Of a DNA stretch of 64,000 nt, positions 15,772 to 25,590 are shown piece after piece. The number at the start of each line of letters is the position of its first letter. Within the stretch, counting starts at the first letter, position 1. Below the pieces are notes generated by a model. That model had not been told where the DNA came from. It made no database searches and saw only the letters and a program-made list of their open reading frames with translations. The translations under genes were made by a program, and so were the position numbers. Origin of the DNA: Saccharibacillus soli (GTDB lineage Bacteria > Bacillota > Bacilli > Paenibacillales > Paenibacillaceae); contig NIOB01000001.1 in NCBI GenBank assembly GCA_002189105.1, positions 496,001 to 560,000 on the forward strand. The letters are read 5' to 3'.

Positions 15772-18003
15772 TTATTGCGCCGGAAGCGTCACTTCATATA
15801 GCGTCAGATTGGTGTTGAATCCCGTATCGGAAGTGGCGGCATTGCTGGTGGAATGGCCACCCTGCCAGACTGAAGACGGAATCTCGGTTCCATGTTCCTG
15901 AATCCAGTTCGTCACGTCGGAGCTGCCTTCACGGCCACCGCCGCCCATGCCTCCACCGCCGAGCAGAAAATATTTGACCTTGCCGCTTTGGACTAACGCT
16001 TCCAGCGTGGCAGGGGTATAGACCTGGTCGGAAGCGTTAAATCCATTCAGGATCACCAGACTCTCGCCTTCGTCGATCATGTAAGGAGCCGCCGTGGTGT
16101 AATTGGTGACGGCCATCAGGTATTCTTCGCCTGTATTATGCTCTCTTAGATAAGCAAGCAGATTGGGGTTGGCTGCTGCTGATTCGTTCATACCGCCAGG
16201 ACCCCCGCGACCACTACCACTGGGCAGAGATGGGTTGGACAAAGATTCATCGGTACCGGAAGGCCTCCCTTGACCCTGACCGAAACGTCCGCCGCCTGGG
16301 GCAGAACCGGATGATCCGTCTTCGAGATTGACAGCCCCAGGGAATCCACCTGCAAATCCGCCGCGACCTCCACCAAATGCTGCATTGGCTCCATCCGGCC
16401 CGGCTGCGGGGAGCTGGGCGTTCTGCCCGTAGACGATGGGAGTCAGTGCCCAGTAGACTGGGCCAATCAGCATCGCCGCAAGGGACGCGATCAGTGAAGC
16501 CTGACGAAGCTTGGAGCGCTCTCCTTGCCTGAACAAGGTGAGCAGTCCGGCAGAAGCGATTCCCAGAACAAGCACAGCTGTAGACCAGAAGCTTCCGATC
16601 GTGTCGTCATAAGGGTGAAGAATGAACCAACTGAACCCGGCAGTGAGCAAAATGGCAATCGGGAGCAGCCAAGGCCAGAACCCGCTGCGATTGCGATAGG
16701 CGTTCCACAGCTCGGGAATCGCTGCACCCGCCAGCGCGGCAACTGGTGGAGCCAGCATAATCAGATAGTATTGATGGAAGAATCCCGCGATGCTGAAGAA
16801 TCCTGCGACCGGAATCAGCCAGGCCAGCCAGAAGATGGCGGCCTTATGCTGGTCGGTGAAGCGGCGTCTGCGCCAGGTGGAGAGGATGGCGACTGCGCCG
16901 ATCAGACCCAGCGGAATCAGCCAACTGGCCTGTCCGGACAATTCAGACTGGAATAACCGCAGAGGGCCGGCTTGGCCGGTATTGAACATTCCGCCGCTCA
17001 TCCCAGCATTTTGCCCATCTGGTGGTCTATTAGCAGCGTTGAATCCGTCCTGTCCGTTGCTTCTGCCATCCGCGTTGGCGTTACCCGGTTCGGAAGCCGG
17101 AGTTCCAGGGGAAGGGGCAACCTGCGATCCGGAAGAAGAAAGATCTTCGCGGCTGGGCGGACTGCCCATCATGGAACCGCCGAATCCGGAACCACCCGGT
17201 GCTCCGGTGCTGCGTTCTCCGGTCAGGCGGGCTACGCCGTTATAACCAAAAGCGAGATTCAGTACCGAATTCGTCCCGCTGCTGCCGATAAACGGACGTT
17301 CACTTGCCGGAACCGAGTCCACTGCGACTGCCCAGGAAAGTGACACAGCGGCGACTACGGCTGTAGCGGCGACCAGCGAGAGGATCTTCTTTTTCCAACC
17401 GTATTTGGCGGCTAGTAAGTAGAAGAGATAGAAGGCGGGCAGTACCATGTACGCTTGAAGCATCTTCATATTGAAGCCGATGCCGATGACGGCGAACGCA
17501 CCGAGCAGACTCCAGAGGCTGCTGCGCCTCACCGCCCGAAACAGCAGCCAGCTTGCCAGCAGCAGCGTAAACACCAGCAGACTGTCAATGTTGTTCGTGC
17601 GGCTGACGGCAACGGCGACGGGTGTGCAGGCCAGCATGAAGGAGGCGAGGCGTGCTGCCCACAGGCCAAAATACGGCTTGATGAGCAGGTAGATCAGCAG
17701 CACCGAGCCGACACCAGCCAGTACCTGAGGCAGAATGACGCTCCAGCCATGCAGACCGAACAGGAAAGCGCTGATCGTCTGAATCCAGAACGCGACCGGC
17801 GGCTTGTCAACCGTTACCGATCCGGCGGAGTCGAGCGAGGCGTAGAAGAAATTGTGGACATTTTCCAGCATGCTGGCGACGGCGACGGTGTAATACGTAT
17901 TGGCGTATTTTTCACTCCAGATGTTCCAGCCGTTCAGAAACAGGGCAATCAGCGCTGCAGCCAGCAGCCAGAAGTCCGGGCGAAATCTCGCTTGGGATCT
18001 CAT
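15772..18003 (-). CDS. GT39-type membrane mannosyl/glycosyltransferase (PMT/ArnT-like)
   Basis: A 743-residue multi-span membrane protein. The first extracytoplasmic loop has the catalytic DKPP motif (AGSVTVDKPPVAFWIQTI, near residue 65) of lipid-phosphate-sugar-dependent transferases, followed by many hydrophobic helices. Two long Gly/Ser/Pro/Asn-rich low-complexity stretches (about residues 265-345 and 535-620) interrupt the fold and are presumably extracytoplasmic. The pair with the GT2 gene resembles the ykcC-ykcB pair of Bacillus. It should transfer a sugar from the lipid carrier to an envelope acceptor that is unknown. The gene is divergent from a two-component system that may control it. 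Confidence 0.85.
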   Translation of the reverse strand: MRSQARFRPDFWLLAAALIALFLNGWNIWSEKYANTYYTVAVASMLENVHNFFYASLDSAGSVTVDKPPVAFWIQTISAFLFGLHGWSVILPQVLAGVGSVLLIYLLIKPYFGLWAARLASFMLACTPVAVAVSRTNNIDSLLVFTLLLASWLLFRAVRRSSLWSLLGAFAVIGIGFNMKMLQAYMVLPAFYLFYLLAAKYGWKKKILSLVAATAVVAAVSLSWAVAVDSVPASERPFIGSSGTNSVLNLAFGYNGVARLTGERSTGAPGGSGFGGSMMGSPPSREDLSSSGSQVAPSPGTPASEPGNANADGRSNGQDGFNAANRPPDGQNAGMSGGMFNTGQAGPLRLFQSELSGQASWLIPLGLIGAVAILSTWRRRRFTDQHKAAIFWLAWLIPVAGFFSIAGFFHQYYLIMLAPPVAALAGAAIPELWNAYRNRSGFWPWLLPIAILLTAGFSWFILHPYDDTIGSFWSTAVLVLGIASAGLLTLFRQGERSKLRQASLIASLAAMLIGPVYWALTPIVYGQNAQLPAAGPDGANAAFGGGRGGFAGGFPGAVNLEDGSSGSAPGGGRFGQGQGRPSGTDESLSNPSLPSGSGRGGPGGMNESAAANPNLLAYLREHNTGEEYLMAVTNYTTAAPYMIDEGESLVILNGFNASDQVYTPATLEALVQSGKVKYFLLGGGGMGGGGREGSSDVTNWIQEHGTEIPSSVWQGGHSTSNAATSDTGFNTNLTLYEVTLPAQ

Positions 18004-18203
18004 GACATTCCATCACTCCTTACAGAAGGTTAAAGCCTCAACGGCGCGGGATTCCGGCTGCTGGCCTTGTTGAGTCTCATTGTGCCCGATCTTCCTGAAA
18101 TCATCCTGAAGCTCAACTGAATGTTTGCTGAAAGACTTTGAAATCATGGGGAATGGACGATAGAATAAATCAGACAAGAGGACGGGGAACGGAGGAGAGG
18201 GCT

Positions 18204-18890
18204 TTGCCGGGTGAAAAAGGTGTGAAAATCCTGCTGGTGGACGATGAACCGCACATTCTGCAATTTCTGGAATTGGGGCTGGTAGGCGAGGGGTATGAGA
18301 TTCGCACAGCGGAGAATGGCATGGAAGCGCTGCGGGAAGCGGAGCTGTTCCGTCCGCACATCGTGATTCTGGATATTATGATGCCAGAGGTGAATGGATT
18401 CGATGTGTGTCGGCGGTTAAAAGAAAACGGATCGAACGTGGCGGTCATTATGCTCAGTGCCAAGGATGCGGTGGAGGATCGGGTGGCGGGACTGACGCTT
18501 GGCGCTGACGATTATGTGATTAAGCCCTTCAGCTTCGAGGAACTGCTGGCGCGGATTCAGGCCCGGCTGCGCAATCAGTTTCCCAATCTGCTGGGAGGCG
18601 TGGAGATGGGGCCGTTTCGGATCGACGAGCGGCGCGGAGAGATTCTGTATCAGGGCGAGGCGCTGGCGCTGTCACCGACGGAATATGAACTGCTGAAGTT
18701 TCTGGTGCTGAACCACGGCATTGTGCTGAGTAAAATGAAGATTCTCGACAGTGTGTGGGGGTATCAGTTCGGCGGCGAGGAGAATATTGTCGAGGTGTAT
18801 ATCCGCTCTCTGCGCGATAAGCTGGGGGATCGGGAGCATCGACTGATCCGCACGCTGCGCGGAGCCGGGTATCGGATGGATCTGCCATGA
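18204..18890 (+). CDS. OmpR-family response regulator
   Basis: A 228-residue regulator of standard length. The receiver domain has the acidic pair in VDDEPH, the phospho-Asp in ILDIMMPEVNGFDV, the Thr/Ser switch in MLSAKD and the Lys in YVIKPFSFEEL. The C-terminal winged helix (about 130-228) shows LSPTEYELLKFLVLN and VEVYIRSLRDKLGD. The start is the TTG at 18204, 6 bp after GGAGGAG; the longer frame from 18138 has no ribosome site. The stop overlaps the next gene's ATG (ATGA), so it is coupled to the histidine kinase. Its position, divergent from the glycosyltransferase pair, suggests control of envelope glycosylation. Confidence 0.93.
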   Translation: MPGEKGVKILLVDDEPHILQFLELGLVGEGYEIRTAENGMEALREAELFRPHIVILDIMMPEVNGFDVCRRLKENGSNVAVIMLSAKDAVEDRVAGLTLGADDYVIKPFSFEELLARIQARLRNQFPNLLGGVEMGPFRIDERRGEILYQGEALALSPTEYELLKFLVLNHGIVLSKMKILDSVWGYQFGGEENIVEVYIRSLRDKLGDREHRLIRTLRGAGYRMDLP

Positions 18891-20584
18891 AGCGTCTTGG
18901 AGCAATCGGTCAAAAAGGCAGCAGGACGCTGTATGGTCAACTGCTTGCCCGTTCGCTGTTTGTCTTGGCGGCGCTGCTGCTGTTGATCGGAGCCTTTCAA
19001 TATTTTCTGATGAGGGGGTTCCTGTATCAGAATCAGGCAGAGACGCTGGAGGCACAGTTCCGCTCCCTTCCTCCGCTTATTCTGCAAGAACTGCGTTCGG
19101 GAGCCGGAGCGCAGCAGGGAACGCCTAATGATTCACCGCGATCTTCGCGCAGCCTGCAAACAGAAAACAAGGGCGCTTACTCAGCAAGCGGCACGTCTGC
19201 TTCCAGTTCGGCTCCGGAAGAAACCGAAGGCTTGGCCGATGGAGGTTCAGCGCAAAAGCCGCTGCCGCCGGATGGAAGCGGCTTGGCTCCAAGTGCCAAC
19301 AGCGGCGGTGTGCGGCCGCCTGGCGACGCCAGGGACGCAGCCGCCGCCAAGCGGCCTGCGCTGCTGTTCAACGGCCTGTCGCTGGCCGAGATCGGTTCGG
19401 ACGGCACAGCGTCCGACCTCAACGCCGAATACGGCGTGCCCGCGCCGGTATTGAAGCCGGCGCAGTACAGCGAGCTGCGCCGCGAAGCCGCGCAGCCGGG
19501 AGGGCGCGTCCGCTACGTGCTGGCAGCGGACGCTGAAGGAACGGAGCAGCTGCTGGTGCTCCGTCCGGTCGGCGGCCTGGCCGCCGGGAAGCTGCCGATG
19601 CTCCAGATCGGCAGCCCAACCGGGCCGCTGACCGCCATTTTGTGGCGGCAGCTGGCGATCTTCGGCGCGCTGTCTGCGCTGGCGCTGGCGGGCGGACTGG
19701 CGCTCTACCGACCGGTGCTGCGCCGGTCGCTGTCGCCGCTGTCCCGCATGGTCGAGACGGTGAAGGAGATGGATGCCGGACGTCTCGATGAGCGTTTTGC
19801 GGCGCAGCAGGGGCAGGCGGAGATCGACCGGCTGGCGGCTTCCTTCAACGGGATGCTGGAGCGGCTGGAAGAGGCTTTTGCCGCCGAGCGGGAGTCGCAG
19901 GAGCGGATGCGGCAGTTTATCGCAGATGCTTCGCATGAACTGAGGACGCCGCTGACGTCGATTCGCGGCTTCCTGGAAGTGCTGCTGCGCAGCAATCGCA
20001 TCAGCGAAGAACAGCTGCACGCAGCGCTGCGCAGCATGTATGGCGAATCGCAGCGCATGGGCAAGCTGGTGGAAGACCTGCTGGCGCTGGTGAAGCTGGA
20101 CGGAGGCCCCGCATTGGAGCTGGAGCGAGTTCGCCCTGCAGAACTGCTGCGTGAGCTGGAATCGCATCTGCGCGTCTTGGCGGGTGAGCGAAGCGTGAGG
20201 ATTGAATGGGGCACGCACCCCGATGCGGAGGTGCTGGGCGAAGCGGATAAGTTGAAGCAGATTCTGCTGAATCTGTTCAGCAATGCCGTGCAGCATACCG
20301 ATCCGCTGGAAGGTCGAATTGACCTGAACGTCTCTGTTCGGGCGCAGCGTGTGGTCATCGGAGTGCAAGATAACGGTCGGGGCATCCCACCCGAGCTTCA
20401 GCAGAAGGTGTTTGAACGCTTCTATCGCAGCGACGAATCGCGTTCTCGCCGCAGCGGGGGTGCAGGACTGGGGCTTTCAATCTCGATGGCGATTGCTCAA
20501 GCGCATGGCGGAACGATGGAATTGGACAGCACGCCGGGGCAGGGCAGTAGATTTAGGCTGGTGCTGCCGATGGCTCCAAGTTAA
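18887..20584 (+). CDS. Membrane sensor histidine kinase
   Basis: A 565-residue kinase with a first membrane segment at about 24-45 (LFVLAALLLLIGAFQYFL) and a second near 255-275. Between them lies a large extracytoplasmic region containing a Ser/Gly/Pro/Ala-rich low-complexity stretch (about 80-165), which is unusual. A HAMP region follows, then the H-box ADASHELRTPLTSIRG, the N-box ILLNLFSNAVQH, the G1 box DNGRGIPPE and the G2 box GGAGLGLSI. It should autophosphorylate and pass phosphate to the regulator whose gene it overlaps by 4 bp. GC content is higher in the sensor half than in its neighbours. Confidence 0.93.
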   Translation: MKRLGAIGQKGSRTLYGQLLARSLFVLAALLLLIGAFQYFLMRGFLYQNQAETLEAQFRSLPPLILQELRSGAGAQQGTPNDSPRSSRSLQTENKGAYSASGTSASSSAPEETEGLADGGSAQKPLPPDGSGLAPSANSGGVRPPGDARDAAAAKRPALLFNGLSLAEIGSDGTASDLNAEYGVPAPVLKPAQYSELRREAAQPGGRVRYVLAADAEGTEQLLVLRPVGGLAAGKLPMLQIGSPTGPLTAILWRQLAIFGALSALALAGGLALYRPVLRRSLSPLSRMVETVKEMDAGRLDERFAAQQGQAEIDRLAASFNGMLERLEEAFAAERESQERMRQFIADASHELRTPLTSIRGFLEVLLRSNRISEEQLHAALRSMYGESQRMGKLVEDLLALVKLDGGPALELERVRPAELLRELESHLRVLAGERSVRIEWGTHPDAEVLGEADKLKQILLNLFSNAVQHTDPLEGRIDLNVSVRAQRVVIGVQDNGRGIPPELQQKVFERFYRSDESRSRRSGGAGLGLSISMAIAQAHGGTMELDSTPGQGSRFRLVLPMAPS

Positions 20585-20589
20585 TACAG

Positions 20590-20630
20590 ATACCCGACTC
20601 TTTCTGGATGAAGAGAGAAGTCGGGTATTT
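20590..20630 (+). terminator. Intrinsic terminator after the histidine kinase
   Basis: ATACCCGACT and AGTCGGGTAT flank an inner CTCTTTC/GAAGAGAG stem, followed by a short T-rich tail. Confidence 0.7.
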
Positions 20631-20839
20631 GTATGTTCAAAAAGCTCATAAAGAGAAGGATAATATCCCCAAAAAATCTCGATCGAAACGTTTCTTCAGA
20701 CAGGATTTTTAACTTGAATCGGTTATTTCATAAATCTTGCCGGGCCTCTATTGCTTTTATTAAGGAATCGGATATGATTTATATCACAATCTAACCATTT
20801 AGGACTAAAGTCCACAACTCGAAGGAGATATTCCCCTCT

Positions 20840-23275
20840 ATGAAAAAGTCCGCTTCCCCCTTCTTTTCCGCAAAAACGGCTGCTGCATCCGCACTTGCCT
20901 TAACCTCGCTGGCGGCTCCCGTTTCCGCGTTCGCGGCTTCTGGCGATCCGATCTCTGCACAAACTTTACCTCTGCAAAGCAATGACGTGGAACGTGCACA
21001 CGCTCGCGGTATTCTGCTGGGCGATGCGCAGGGCAATCTTGGCGAAAGCAAAGGATTGACGCGTGCCGAGTTTGCCGTATTGGTGGCCCGGGCCTTTGGC
21101 TTGGAAATGCCGAAACTTCCGTCCAGTTCCTATAAGGACGTTGCCGCTTCTTCGTGGGCTTCACCAGCGGCTGAAGCGCTGCGTGTTCAAGGCTGGATGA
21201 GCGGCAGTGGCAATGCCTTTCTGCCGAACGCTCCCGTCACGCAGGAGCAGATGGCGGTCGTGCTGGCCAAAGCGCTGGATCTGGATCACGCCTCGGCAGC
21301 TGCGCCAGGCGCAGAACTCTCTGAAGCCGAACTCGTCTCGGCCAGTGCCTGGAGCAAAAAGGCGCTGAAGCAAGTGGCGGCGGCAGGGCTGCTTGGCGTC
21401 TATGCGGACGGCGTGAAGCCTGGACAGGCCGTGCTGCGCGGCGAAGCGGCCTCCGCAATTCTGGCGGCATCCAATCTGCGCCCGCAGACGGTGCAGGCCG
21501 TAGCGGACGGCAAAGTGCAGCTGAATGGCGTGACATACGGCGTATCGGAAAAGTTAAGCGGATTATTCGCAGCATCGAACGCTCAGGCGTTGGCAGGTGC
21601 AGAGGTACGCGGTCATATCGCAAACGGAGTCCTGCAATCCGTGTATGAACTGGAATTAAACGCATCCGGTGCGGTTCCTGCTCAAGGGAAAGCTGAATTC
21701 AGCGGCAACACCGTGCTAAGTGGCGGTGGAAGTCAAATCGAAGGCAGCGTCACCGTGAATGGGGATTTCTATTCGATTCAGGATCTGACTGTCGAGGGTG
21801 AACTGACGATCAGCAGCAGCGTTCAGCATGATTTCTATAGCAAAGGCCTTACTATTCAAGGAGCGACAAACGTATGGGGCGGCGACGACCACACGGTTGT
21901 TTTTGAAACGGCGGCCTTGAACACCCTTGAAGTCAATAAAACCGATGTACGCGTCCAGCTCAAATCCGGCACAAAGACAGCGGGTGTGAGTGTGCAGTCG
22001 AACGCCGTAATCGAAGGCGACACAGGCATCCAGATTCCCAAGCTGACGATTGGCGACAAGGCGGCGAAGGTTACGCTTAATGCCAATATTCAGTCTGTTG
22101 AAGTGCAGGGCAAGTCTACGCTGACGCTGGGTTCGGGAGCATCCATCGGTGATCTCAAGCTGCCAGCCAACGTCTCGCCTCTGTCCGTCATTGCTGGCTT
22201 CCAGTCCGCAGCGGATCGAGTAGGCAAGGTGAACGGGCAGTCCGCTGCCTTGTTAACATCACCGCCAGCGGCGGCACCGGTTGAAACGCCTGTGGTCTCC
22301 CAACCGCCTGCGCCAACGCCTTCCGTACCCACGCCGCCTGTTGAACCTACCCCTGTTGACCCTGCACCTGTCCAGCCTACTGTCAAAAAAGAAGCTTTGA
22401 CGCTGGCGATCACAACGGCGCAGACCGCTGTGACGGAGGCTGTATACGGGTATGAGGTTGGAGTGGACTATGTCGAGCTGAACTACAAATCGGTCGAAAA
22501 CCTGCTGGTACAGTCCAAGGTTGTTCTCGAAGACGCTCAGGCGACACAGGAGAAGGTGGATTCAACTGCCGCAGCTTTGTCTGCCGAGACGGCTCTGCTG
22601 TACCAGTCGAAAAATTATACAACGTTCACCAGAAGGTTGAACGACATCCGTTCCCGTTATGCCGATTATCAGGTAGGCAGCCAGCCTGGGCAGGTTGCCT
22701 CACAGGAGGTTTACGATGCGTATCAGCATCGTCTTCAGCTTACGCTGGATCTCAACGTCGATCCGACGGTCACTCCACAAGACGACGAGAGCTTGTACAC
22801 GCAGCTTCAAGATGCAGCTATTCTTATGGAGAGAAACCGAATCGCCTGGGACTTCGAGCTGTTGAACACGGCGATCCAAAGTGCCGAGCAGGCAAAGTTG
22901 GATTACCCGCAAGAAAATGGATTTAACAGTCTTGCCAAGCTGAATATCTCGCTGGACAACGCCCAGCAGCTCATCGCTCTGAAAAACGCCAATCCTTCCC
23001 AAGTGCTTCAGTACGCGGTGGACATGGCGGTAAGTGATCTGAACAACATGACCAGCAATCATCTCAACAAAAATCATATCGGGATCAATAACCCTTCGCC
23101 TATTTTGCCGCCTAACTTTACGCCTGACAGTGTCTCTGTGCAGTCGCTGATCTACGATGAAGAGAGTGATTCGGTGGTTCCTGCGGCAGCGCCTGAAACC
23201 TCGGCAGACCCTACAGGAGAAGGCCATTCAGACCCGAACGCAGACGTGCCGAATTCGGAAACTCCGACCGAGTAA
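20840..23275 (+). CDS. S-layer homology (SLH) domain surface protein
   Basis: An 811-residue exported protein. Residues 1-33 are a signal peptide (basic start, Ala-rich core, cut after VSAFA). Residues about 45-215 contain three SLH-type modules (ERAHARGILLGDAQGNLGES, LTRAEFAVLVARAF, VTQEQMAVVLAKALDL), which bind pyruvylated secondary wall polymer and anchor the protein to the cell wall. A beta-rich middle region (about 225-465) has repeated TVNGDFYSI-like turns, then a Pro/Thr/Val-rich linker (about 473-515) and a helical C-terminal region. The ATG has GAAGGAGAT upstream. The mature protein is probably a surface scaffold; no catalytic domain was recognised. Confidence 0.85.
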   Translation: MKKSASPFFSAKTAAASALALTSLAAPVSAFAASGDPISAQTLPLQSNDVERAHARGILLGDAQGNLGESKGLTRAEFAVLVARAFGLEMPKLPSSSYKDVAASSWASPAAEALRVQGWMSGSGNAFLPNAPVTQEQMAVVLAKALDLDHASAAAPGAELSEAELVSASAWSKKALKQVAAAGLLGVYADGVKPGQAVLRGEAASAILAASNLRPQTVQAVADGKVQLNGVTYGVSEKLSGLFAASNAQALAGAEVRGHIANGVLQSVYELELNASGAVPAQGKAEFSGNTVLSGGGSQIEGSVTVNGDFYSIQDLTVEGELTISSSVQHDFYSKGLTIQGATNVWGGDDHTVVFETAALNTLEVNKTDVRVQLKSGTKTAGVSVQSNAVIEGDTGIQIPKLTIGDKAAKVTLNANIQSVEVQGKSTLTLGSGASIGDLKLPANVSPLSVIAGFQSAADRVGKVNGQSAALLTSPPAAAPVETPVVSQPPAPTPSVPTPPVEPTPVDPAPVQPTVKKEALTLAITTAQTAVTEAVYGYEVGVDYVELNYKSVENLLVQSKVVLEDAQATQEKVDSTAAALSAETALLYQSKNYTTFTRRLNDIRSRYADYQVGSQPGQVASQEVYDAYQHRLQLTLDLNVDPTVTPQDDESLYTQLQDAAILMERNRIAWDFELLNTAIQSAEQAKLDYPQENGFNSLAKLNISLDNAQQLIALKNANPSQVLQYAVDMAVSDLNNMTSNHLNKNHIGINNPSPILPPNFTPDSVSVQSLIYDEESDSVVPAAAPETSADPTGEGHSDPNADVPNSETPTE

Positions 23276-23348
23276 CTCTGCCTCATATCTTCATTTTCGT
23301 TTTCATTTCTTGTCTTCATTTCCTGGCGAACAGCAGAAGGAGAACATC

Positions 23349-24197
23349 ATGATTACCATCCACAAACTCCCGGCTGAAGCGGAGCGGTTCCAGACCTATC
23401 TGCCCGGCCTGGCCGATCCGCTGCCGCCCGCTACCATCGCCCTGGAAGCGAGAGTAGATGGTCTGTTTGCAGGGACTGCGCTGATTCTGGCGCATCCACG
23501 TTCTGCGTCCGGCAGTATCCGTGTTCTCTATACGCCTGAACTGTTTCGTAACCTCGGCGTAGGAAGCCGACTGCTGGAGGAATCCGAGCAGTATCTGCGC
23601 AGCATCGGCTGCCATACCGCCCGGATCACGCTGACGCTCCGCCAAGGCAAATCGCCAGCCGAATTGGACTTCTTCCATAAACGGGGGTATGGATCGGACC
23701 AGGTGCTCTATCGCACGTATACGATGCGATCTTCCAGCATCCTGGGGAGCCGGTATATGGAGCTGCATCTGCCCGAAGGATTCGAGTTGAAGCCGCTGCT
23801 GTCCGCCGGAACGGATGAGCGAGCCGAACTTGAGCAGCTGGCGGCGGAGCTGCCGGCAGATGTCGCCCCGTTTCAGGAGGAGCGTGTCCTGCACCCGGAG
23901 CTGAGTACCTTAATGAAGATCGACGGCAGGGTCGCAGGCTGGATGGGAATTCAGCAGATGGCCTCCAATCTGCTTCTGCTGCGCTCCCTGTATATCCGGC
24001 CGGAATATCGGCTGCGGGCAAGCGTCGCGGCGCTGTTTGTCGAGATGCACCGCAAATACGGAATGTTGGATCGTTTCGCCTATCAGATGCTGAACGTCTC
24101 GGGCGAAAATGAGGCCATGCTTCGCCTGGCCGATCGCAAATTTGCGCCGCACGCTTCAAGCATCAAGTCCATGGTGCGGCTTGAGAAGAGGTTGTAA
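23349..24197 (+). CDS. GNAT-family N-acetyltransferase
   Basis: A 282-residue soluble protein. Residues 15-130 form a GNAT fold: VDGLFAGTALILAHPRSAS is the beta-strand pair before the acetyl-CoA motif, and LFRNLGVGSRLLEESEQYL is motif A with the pyrophosphate-binding loop (R-N-L-G-V-G). A second, diverged GNAT-like half (about 145-282) has IDGRVAGWMGIQQ and LYIRPEYRLRASVAALF. The ATG at 23349 has AGAAGGAG 7 bp upstream; the open frame extends back into the SLH gene but without a start signal. The substrate is unknown. Confidence 0.8.
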   Translation: MITIHKLPAEAERFQTYLPGLADPLPPATIALEARVDGLFAGTALILAHPRSASGSIRVLYTPELFRNLGVGSRLLEESEQYLRSIGCHTARITLTLRQGKSPAELDFFHKRGYGSDQVLYRTYTMRSSSILGSRYMELHLPEGFELKPLLSAGTDERAELEQLAAELPADVAPFQEERVLHPELSTLMKIDGRVAGWMGIQQMASNLLLLRSLYIRPEYRLRASVAALFVEMHRKYGMLDRFAYQMLNVSGENEAMLRLADRKFAPHASSIKSMVRLEKRL

Positions 24198-24282
24198 GAC
24201 CGGGCTTGATCGGGTATGGAGGCGGATCAGCCGACGTACGCGGGAATCCCCGTGCAAGGTCGGCCGGTCGGCCGACGAATTT

Positions 24283-24313
24283 CGCCGCCGGGGATGATCC
24301 CGGCGGCGTTTTT
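24283..24313 (+). terminator. Intrinsic terminator after the GNAT gene
   Basis: CGCCGCCGGG and CCCGGCGGCG make a very GC-rich 10-bp stem around GATGAT, followed by TTTTT. Confidence 0.92.
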
Positions 24314-24398
24314 ACATAAGAAAAAAGAAATCGGAAATTGACGAAAATCGGGTAGGCTGATAAATTAGGTACAATCTTGCGATGGAGGCGGTCCCGTT

Positions 24399-25565
24399 AT
24401 GAATTTTGTGTTTTTCTCTCCCCATTTTCCAGGCAGCAGTGGTGAGTTTGCCATTCGGCTGCACGAAGAAGGCGCGACGGTGCTCGGCATCGGCGACGCG
24501 TCGTACGACAGTTTGCCTCCCCGTCTTCAGGCGGCGCTGACGGAATATTACCGCGTCGAAAATATGGAGAACGAGGATGAAACGCTGCGTGCGGTGGGGT
24601 TTTTCACGCATAAATACGGCAAGATTGACCGCTTCGAGTCCATGAACGAATATTGGCTGGAGAGCGATGCGCGGATGCGCACGGACTTTAATATCGACGG
24701 TACCAAAGCCGACTTTGTCGATAATCTCAAGCAAAAATCAAAGATGAAAGCTTTCTTCCGTCAGAGCGGCGTGGATACGGTTCGCTTCCTCAAGAATCCG
24801 GATTATGACAGCGCAGCGGCGTTTATCGCGGAGAATGGCTTCCCGGTCGTGGTCAAGCCGGATCTGGGATCAGGCGCCAGCCATACGTACAAACTGAGCG
24901 ATCAGGATGAGCTGGATTATTTCCTGCATACGAAGCCGGCTGACACGGAATTTATTATGGAAGAATTTATCGACGGCATCATCCTGACCTATGACGGGAT
25001 CATCGATCATGAAGGTGTGGTGCGGTTTCAGGCCAGCCATCGCTTTGAACAGAGCATTATGAAGGTGGTCAGCGACGACGATCATCTGCGCTACTTCTGC
25101 CTTCAGAACGTCGATCCGGAGGTAGAGCGGGCGGGGCGGAGTATTCTCGAAGCCTTCGGCATCCGGGAGCGCTTCTTCCATATCGAGCTGTTCAAGTCGA
25201 ACAAGGATGGTCGCCTGATCGCGCTGGAAGTCAATATGCGGCCTCCGGGTGCCTGGATGACGGATGCCATCAACTACGCGTATGACGTGGACGTCTATTC
25301 GCTCTGGGCAAAGACGGTGGTGCATGGCGGCAGCGGAGAACCTCCGCTAGGTCATTATTATTCGGGTTATGCCAGCCGCAAGGATCGCAAACATTATCGC
25401 CACAGCCATGAGGATATTATGCGTGAACTGGGCGGCGAGATTGTGCGTTATGACGAGATCGAAGCAGTCTTCAGCCGGGCCAGCGGCAACCGGGCGTATC
25501 AGTTCCGGGCGGATTCGCTTGAACGCGTGCGGGAGATTGCGGATTATATTCAGGCAGAATGGTAA
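24399..25565 (+). CDS. ATP-grasp carboxylate-amine ligase-like protein
   Basis: A 388-residue soluble protein of the biotin-carboxylase/D-Ala-D-Ala-ligase ATP-grasp type. FPVVVKPDLGSGASHTYKL (about 148-166) is the ATP-binding Lys and Gly-rich loop, EFIMEEFIDG gives the adenine-binding strand, and IALEVNMRPPGAWMTDAIN (about 270-288) carries the Mg-binding Glu and Asn. GGAGG lies 10 bp before the ATG. Such proteins join an amine to an acyl phosphate; the substrate is unknown. It is followed after 25 bp by an alpha/beta-hydrolase, and the two are probably one operon. Confidence 0.85.
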   Translation: MNFVFFSPHFPGSSGEFAIRLHEEGATVLGIGDASYDSLPPRLQAALTEYYRVENMENEDETLRAVGFFTHKYGKIDRFESMNEYWLESDARMRTDFNIDGTKADFVDNLKQKSKMKAFFRQSGVDTVRFLKNPDYDSAAAFIAENGFPVVVKPDLGSGASHTYKLSDQDELDYFLHTKPADTEFIMEEFIDGIILTYDGIIDHEGVVRFQASHRFEQSIMKVVSDDDHLRYFCLQNVDPEVERAGRSILEAFGIRERFFHIELFKSNKDGRLIALEVNMRPPGAWMTDAINYAYDVDVYSLWAKTVVHGGSGEPPLGHYYSGYASRKDRKHYRHSHEDIMRELGGEIVRYDEIEAVFSRASGNRAYQFRADSLERVREIADYIQAEW

Positions 25566-25590
25566 AACAGGCGAGAGGCGGGACTGCGGC

